64,000 nucleotides of DNA from positions 26,458 to 90,457 of the forward strand of contig NZ_JBQKGW010000012.1 in the NCBI RefSeq assembly GCF_052118625.1, written 5' to 3'. Numbering within the stretch: the first letter of the stretch is position 1; each line of letters starts with the position of its first letter. Source of the stretch: Porcincola sp945869225. GTDB taxonomy: Bacteria; Bacillota; Clostridia; Lachnospirales; Lachnospiraceae. Positions 59,704 to 64,000 of this stretch are shown in pieces. Position numbers and translations under genes: made by a program. The notes under the pieces were generated by a model. The model saw only the letters and a list, made by a program, of their open reading frames with translations. It was not told where the DNA came from and did not search any database.

Positions 59704-62211
59704 ATGTCCAGTGAAATCAGACAGAGGAAGATACTGCCCAAGTACATCGAGGTGCGCGGTGCAAAGGTTCACAACCTGAAAAACATTGATGTCAATATTC
59801 CGCTGCATGAGATCGTAGCGATTGCCGGGGTTTCCGGCTCGGGAAAATCCTCGCTTGCACTTGGCGCGCTGTATGCGGAGGGATCCCGCAGATATTTGGA
59901 ATCACTCTCTACCTACACGCGCCGGAGGATGACGCAGGCGGAACGGGCAGATGTGGATGATGTCCGGTACGTGCCGGCAGCGCTTGCACTGCGCCAGCGT
60001 CCCGGAGTTCCCGGTATCCGCAGTACATTCGGGACACTTTCGGAGCTGCTCAATAGTCTGCGGCTGATGTTTTCACGGCTTGCAAGCCATCGCTGTCCCA
60101 ACGGACATTACTGCCCGCCGTCTCTTTCTGTCGCAGCTATGCAGGAAATTACCTGCCCTGTCTGCGGCGCGAAATTCTATGGCCCCGGAGCCGAGGAGCT
60201 TGCCTTCAACAGTACCGGCGCCTGCAAGACCTGTGGCGGAACGGGAGTCATCCAGACCGTGAATGAGGCAGCGCTGGTGCCGGATGATTCCAAGACAATC
60301 GATGAAGGCGCGGTCGTCGTCTGGGGAACACTCATGTGGTCGCTTATGAAGGATATTGTGCGGACGATGGGCGTGCGGACAGATGTACCGTTCCGCGACC
60401 TCTCGCCGGAGGAGAAGGAAATTGTCTACCACGGTGAGCTGAAAAAACATCACATCCATTACGTCAATCCGAATACGCTGGAACCGGCAGAGATGGATTT
60501 CAATTATTACAGCGCGGTCAATTCCGTGAAGAATTCCCTTGCCAAGGTGAAGGATGAGAAGGGAATGAAGCGTCTCGAAAAATATCTCAAGGAGGGTATT
60601 TGCCCTGACTGCCATGGTACAAGGCTTTCGGAGGCCGCCCGCGCGCCGCGGCTTCGGGGTATCGGTCTGGATGAGGCGGCGGCTATGACGCTCTCGGAAC
60701 TGATCCGCTGGGTGCAGGGTGTTCCGGCATCTCTTCCGGAAGAGATGCGTACGATGGCGGAAAACATCTGTGAATCTTTTATGGACGTCTCCAGGCGGCT
60801 GATGGACCTCGGCCTTGGATATCTGTCGCTTGACCGGGCAGCTTCGACGCTTTCCACGGGTGAAAGGCAGCGTGTGCAGCTGGCGAGGGCAGTCCGCAAC
60901 CGTACGACCGGCGTACTCTATGTTCTCGATGAGCCGTCAATCGGCCTGCACCCCTATAATCTCAAAGGACTGACCGGCGTGATGGACGATCTGCGGGCGG
61001 ACGGGAACTCCGTCATCATTGTTGACCATGACACACAGGTTTTAAAGCACGCCGACTGGATGATTGAGATGGGAAAAGGAGCCGGAGCGGACGGTGGAAC
61101 GGTGATTTCCGAGGGAAACATCGAAGCCGTTTCAAAGAATCCGGAGTCTGTCATCGGCCCGTTCCTTTCCGATCAGTATGAAGCAAGAATCCGTCCGGTT
61201 ACGCCGGCGGATTCCATGTTTGCGAAAGGTATCATACATCTGGAAACGAGGATGATTCATACAGTGCATCCGCTGGATGTCCGGATCCCGATGGGAAGGC
61301 TGACCGTAGTGACGGGTGTTTCCGGTTCCGGCAAGACGACGATGGTGCTCGAAAGCCTGATTCCGGCACTCAGGGCAAAGGTCAGCGGCCAGAAGCTGCC
61401 GGGACATGTGAAAAGCATCAAAGCGGAAGGCATCACACAGGTCAAACTGATCGACGCGACGCCGATCGGTATCAATGTGCGCTCGACTGTCGCCACTTAT
61501 GCCAATGTCCACGACGAACTCAGAAAAATATACGCAAAAACAAAAGACGCGAAGGAACGCTGCTTCAAGGCAGGAGACTTCTCTTACAATACGGGCAAAC
61601 TCCGCTGTCCGGTCTGTGACGGAACAGGGGAGATCTCGCTGGATGTTCAGTTCCTGCCCGATGTCAAGATTCCCTGTCCGGAGTGCCGGGGTTCCCGGTA
61701 CAGCAGAGATGCCTTTGACATCCGCAGGAAGGCAAAGGACGGAAATGAATACAGCCTGCCGGAACTTATGAATATGAGTGTGGATCAGGTGCTCCATGCC
61801 CTCGGTGGACTTAAACTCCTGCAGCAGCGCCTGCAGGTGCTGCACGACCTGGGGCTTGGCTATCTGACCCTCGGCGAGGAAACACCGGGACTTTCCGGCG
61901 GCGAAGCGCAGCGACTGAAACTTGCCAGCGAGATGGGGAAGGGTCAGAGTGACTCGGTATTCGTTTTTGATGAACCGACAATCGGTCTGCATCCGCAGGA
62001 TGTGAAGACGCTGCTGCTTGTTTTTCAGACTTTGATTGATCACGGAGCAACTGTCGTTGTCATTGAGCATGACCTTGATGTCATAAAGAATGCCGATTAC
62101 ATCATTGACATGGGACCGGGCGGTGGAAAGGAAGGCGGCAGGATCGTTGCCTGCGGGGTACCGGACGAAATCAAAGAGAACGATGAAAGCATTACTGGGC
62201 AATATATATAG
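59704..62211 (+). CDS. UvrA paralogue (UvrA2/DrrC-like ABC protein)
   Basis: 835 residues, about 100 shorter than canonical UvrA. Two ABC ATPase halves: GVSGSGKSS ... STGERQRVQLARA ... VLDEPSIGLH and GVSGSGKTT ... LSGGEAQRLKLASE ... FDEPTIGLHP. Zinc-binding cysteines occur as CPVCGAKF/CKTCGGTG and CPVCDGTG/CPECRGSR. The signature in the first half is STGERQR. Short UvrA paralogues give resistance to DNA-binding drugs. An HxlR regulator follows 39 bases later. GC content resembles the backbone. Confidence 0.9.
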   Translation: MSSEIRQRKILPKYIEVRGAKVHNLKNIDVNIPLHEIVAIAGVSGSGKSSLALGALYAEGSRRYLESLSTYTRRRMTQAERADVDDVRYVPAALALRQRPGVPGIRSTFGTLSELLNSLRLMFSRLASHRCPNGHYCPPSLSVAAMQEITCPVCGAKFYGPGAEELAFNSTGACKTCGGTGVIQTVNEAALVPDDSKTIDEGAVVVWGTLMWSLMKDIVRTMGVRTDVPFRDLSPEEKEIVYHGELKKHHIHYVNPNTLEPAEMDFNYYSAVNSVKNSLAKVKDEKGMKRLEKYLKEGICPDCHGTRLSEAARAPRLRGIGLDEAAAMTLSELIRWVQGVPASLPEEMRTMAENICESFMDVSRRLMDLGLGYLSLDRAASTLSTGERQRVQLARAVRNRTTGVLYVLDEPSIGLHPYNLKGLTGVMDDLRADGNSVIIVDHDTQVLKHADWMIEMGKGAGADGGTVISEGNIEAVSKNPESVIGPFLSDQYEARIRPVTPADSMFAKGIIHLETRMIHTVHPLDVRIPMGRLTVVTGVSGSGKTTMVLESLIPALRAKVSGQKLPGHVKSIKAEGITQVKLIDATPIGINVRSTVATYANVHDELRKIYAKTKDAKERCFKAGDFSYNTGKLRCPVCDGTGEISLDVQFLPDVKIPCPECRGSRYSRDAFDIRRKAKDGNEYSLPELMNMSVDQVLHALGGLKLLQQRLQVLHDLGLGYLTLGEETPGLSGGEAQRLKLASEMGKGQSDSVFVFDEPTIGLHPQDVKTLLLVFQTLIDHGATVVVIEHDLDVIKNADYIIDMGPGGGKEGGRIVACGVPDEIKENDESITGQYI

Positions 62212-62250
62212 AGGACGAAAGCGGACAGAATAATTCCGAAGGGAATAACC

Positions 62251-62691
62251 ATGACAGGAATAAAAAAAGAAAAATCTGCAGAGTATATGACCTATCCTGA
62301 GTACCTGGAAAATATTAAGAGGGGAATTGTAACGGAGGACGGGCACTGTCCTGTCACTCCGCTTCTGGTAATGCTGCAGGGCAGATGGAAATCACAGCTT
62401 ATGTATGAGATGTGCATCTATGACACGGTCAGATTCGGACAGCTGAAGAAGGATCTTCCGGGCATTACAAATACAATGCTTACCAAGGGACTTCGGGAAC
62501 TTGAAGACGACGGTCTGATAACCAGAAAGCAATTCAATGAGATTCCACCGCATGTGGAGTATTCCCTGACGAAAATGGGGAGAGACCTGCTTCCCGTATT
62601 CTATGCGATCATGAACTGGGGGTTTAAATACGAAAAAGAGCTGTATGGAGATACAAAAAAAGTAAAAGGCAGTGGGGCAGAAGATGGATAA
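62251..62691 (+). CDS. HxlR-family transcriptional regulator
   Basis: 146 residues: CPVTPLLVMLQGRWKSQLMYE, RFGQLKKDLPGITNTMLTKG and LRELEDDGLITR form the HxlR winged helix. The usual N-terminal cysteine motif is present as HCPVTP. It likely controls the uvrA-like gene. AGGGAATAACC precedes ATG. Confidence 0.9.
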   Translation: MTGIKKEKSAEYMTYPEYLENIKRGIVTEDGHCPVTPLLVMLQGRWKSQLMYEMCIYDTVRFGQLKKDLPGITNTMLTKGLRELEDDGLITRKQFNEIPPHVEYSLTKMGRDLLPVFYAIMNWGFKYEKELYGDTKKVKGSGAEDG

Positions 62692-62890
62692 CGTTGCAGA
62701 GGAGTATCCTTTACCGACCGCTCCGACTTTTCCAGTCATGCGGCATCCGGACACTCGCAAGTGGTTTGCGATTATCATGGATGTTCCTAAGGGCTTCTTC
62801 CGCATCCGCAGTTTTGATTGCCGGGTTGTGGGCAGTCTTTTCGATGAAATAACAGGGGGTGTCACGTGGCAACTAGGAACTTCAACCTGA
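62684..62890 (+). pseudogene. Truncated MmcQ/YjbR-like protein
   Basis: 68 residues overlapping the HxlR stop by 8 bp. FPVMRHPDTRKWFAIIMDVP matches the start of MmcQ/YjbR (DUF419) proteins, which usually have 90-120 or more residues. The second half diverges (FRIRSFDCRVVGSLFDE), so the gene is probably broken. Confidence 0.5.
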
Positions 62891-62916
62891 GGGGAACGGG
62901 CAGTCGAGGAGGGAAG

Positions 62917-63471
62917 ATGACAGAAATCCGTTATGCTAAACCATCAGACGCAAATCGCCTTTTGGAAATATATGACTATTACGTCCGGAATACTGCCATC
63001 ACCTTTGAGTATGAGACGCCATCGTTAGAGGAGTTCACTGCAAGGATCGAACATACCATGAAACGATACCCTTATCTGGTAGCTGCAGTGGATGGCCGTA
63101 TAGAGGGATATGCCTATGCAGGAGTCTTCAAGGACAGAGCGGCGTATGACTGGTCCGCAGAAACGACGATCTATATCGCACATGATTCGCGAAAAAGCGG
63201 CTTGGGACGTATGCTCTATGAAGCCTTGGAGGAAAAGCTGAAGGCAATGGGAATTCAGAATCTGTATGCCTGTATTGCGTATCCGGACGGTGAAGATGAG
63301 TATCTGACAAAAAACAGCGCTGAGTTTCATGAGCATATGGGCTACTCGAAGGCAGGTATATTTCACAAGTGTGGTTATAAGTTTGGTCGGTGGTATGACA
63401 TGATATGGATGGAAAAGTTAATAGGAGAGCACTGCGATCATCTGACTGGTGGAGCAGACCGCGTTCTATGA
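62917..63471 (+). CDS. GNAT N-acetyltransferase (phosphinothricin acetyltransferase-like)
   Basis: 184 residues from the ATG with GAGGAGGG upstream. IRYAKPSDANRLLEIYDYYV, ITFEYETPSLEEF, the acetyl-CoA loop (RKSGLGRMLYEAL) and HEHMGYSKAGIF match the Pat/YncA-type GNAT group that acetylates small amines such as phosphinothricin or methionine sulfoximine. Substrate inferred only from family. Confidence 0.88.
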   Translation: MTEIRYAKPSDANRLLEIYDYYVRNTAITFEYETPSLEEFTARIEHTMKRYPYLVAAVDGRIEGYAYAGVFKDRAAYDWSAETTIYIAHDSRKSGLGRMLYEALEEKLKAMGIQNLYACIAYPDGEDEYLTKNSAEFHEHMGYSKAGIFHKCGYKFGRWYDMIWMEKLIGEHCDHLTGGADRVL

Positions 63472-63733
63472 CATTCTTATAGAAGTTGTGAGTCATTCAA
63501 AGCGAAAGAAAATGGTCGTTGCGGTACTCTGTTTCCTGACGGGACTTGTTTTTTCTTACCTGCATGCCGTTCCGACAGGAGCCTACTTTTATTGGATGTG
63601 GGACGGTGGAAAAAGATCAAACAACAACATAGAAGCGCTGAATGTTAAAAAATGGAGCATGCAGGTGTCAATCCGATTTCGGATTAATCTGCGGTTATCC
63701 ATTAGACGAGACGCAGTCCTTCGCGTCCTATGA
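63449..63733 (+). other. Doubtful open frame with one hydrophobic segment
   Basis: 94 codons from GTG, overlapping the GNAT stop. One hydrophobic stretch (VVAVLCFLTGLVFSYLHAV) is seen, the rest is basic and not protein-family-like. No ribosome site. It may be a mosaic of remnants rather than a gene. Confidence 0.25.
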
Positions 63734-63756
63734 CATCCGAATAATTTGATGCAGAA

Positions 63757-63805
63757 AGAGCACGATCTAATTTACAAAATGTAGGTTGGATCGTGCTCAT
63801 TTTTA
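63757..63805 (+). terminator. Terminator-like hairpin (repeat family, right copy)
   Basis: GAGCACGATC (63758-63767) pairs with GATCGTGCTC (63789-63798), then ATTTTTATT. The last 190 bases of the window are AT-rich and hold no recognisable gene. Confidence 0.75.
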
Positions 63806-64000
63806 TTAGCTGTTTTTCTTCTCGAAGGTTTCATCCAAGATCTTGTAACCAGAAAGCAACCTTTTATATATAAATCAGTTATTTCTAAATAGTGTCTGCT
63901 GATTAATTAAATGACGCTATAAAATATGGTTTTTATCATCATATATGTTATAATGAATGCAAAGATATTTTAACTATTGCTGTTTATCTTTGCATTTAAG

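Noticed and set aside
61132..62346. 404-codon minus-strand frame opposite the uvrA-like gene
   Set aside because: Shadow of the conserved ABC protein.

Overview
The window looks like chromosomal DNA of a GC-rich anaerobic Firmicute, most likely a Lachnospiraceae (Clostridia). Supporting traits are the sufCBDSU iron-sulfur operon with SufU and no Isc genes, the split GlgC/GlgD ADP-glucose pyrophosphorylase, an oxygen-sensitive pyruvate formate-lyase pair, a domain-swapped GH3 glucosidase of the kind known from Ruminococcus and Butyrivibrio, PspC, and SpoVK/CbxX-type AAA proteins. Identity is inferred from gene content only.

Backbone, 1-44640. The window opens inside an adenylation-domain gene followed by a PLP decarboxylase and a carrier protein (a small carrier-tethered amino acid pathway), then an OmpR/histidine kinase pair and PspC. 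A housekeeping run follows (THUMP rRNA methyltransferase, secreted papain-like peptidase, RdgB, phosphodiesterase), then seven tRNA genes behind a consensus promoter. Next come mntP, a CYTH protein, a rhomboid protease, sufCBDSU, a sugar ABC importer (binding protein and two permeases), a small alarmone synthetase overlapping a two-component system, a GH3 glucosidase, a Lon-like AAA protein without protease domain, an ECF S-component, a YgjP-type metallohydrolase, a Crp/Fnr regulator next to pflA-pflB with a perfect FNR-type box, a second AAA protein, glgCD, a FeoA-FeoB fusion, nudC, a patatin and guaA.

Accessory region, about 44641-59600. Just after guaA (a known integration hotspot) the DNA becomes AT-richer and mosaic. 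Two related repeat blocks, here named R1 (about 230 bp) and R2 (about 200 bp), occur twice in direct orientation. In the left unit (45291-49603) they enclose a 3.9 kb cargo: an XRE regulator, two unknown genes and an AbiE-like antitoxin/nucleotidyltransferase pair. In the right unit (56838-59038) R1 and R2 are only 26 bp apart, so that unit is empty, and its R1 is split by a complete IS3-type element with a 5-bp target duplication. Between the two units lie a RepA_N fragment, transposase debris and a lactose module (AraC regulator, GH2 beta-galactosidase, GPH symporter).

Right part, about 59600-64000. A short UvrA paralogue with an HxlR regulator, a truncated YjbR-like gene, a GNAT acetyltransferase and poorly coding DNA follow. 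Two related hairpins with different but paired stems bracket this block.

The most noteworthy candidate system is the R1/R2 cassette: the same pair of end sequences is seen once loaded with a defence-like cargo and once empty.
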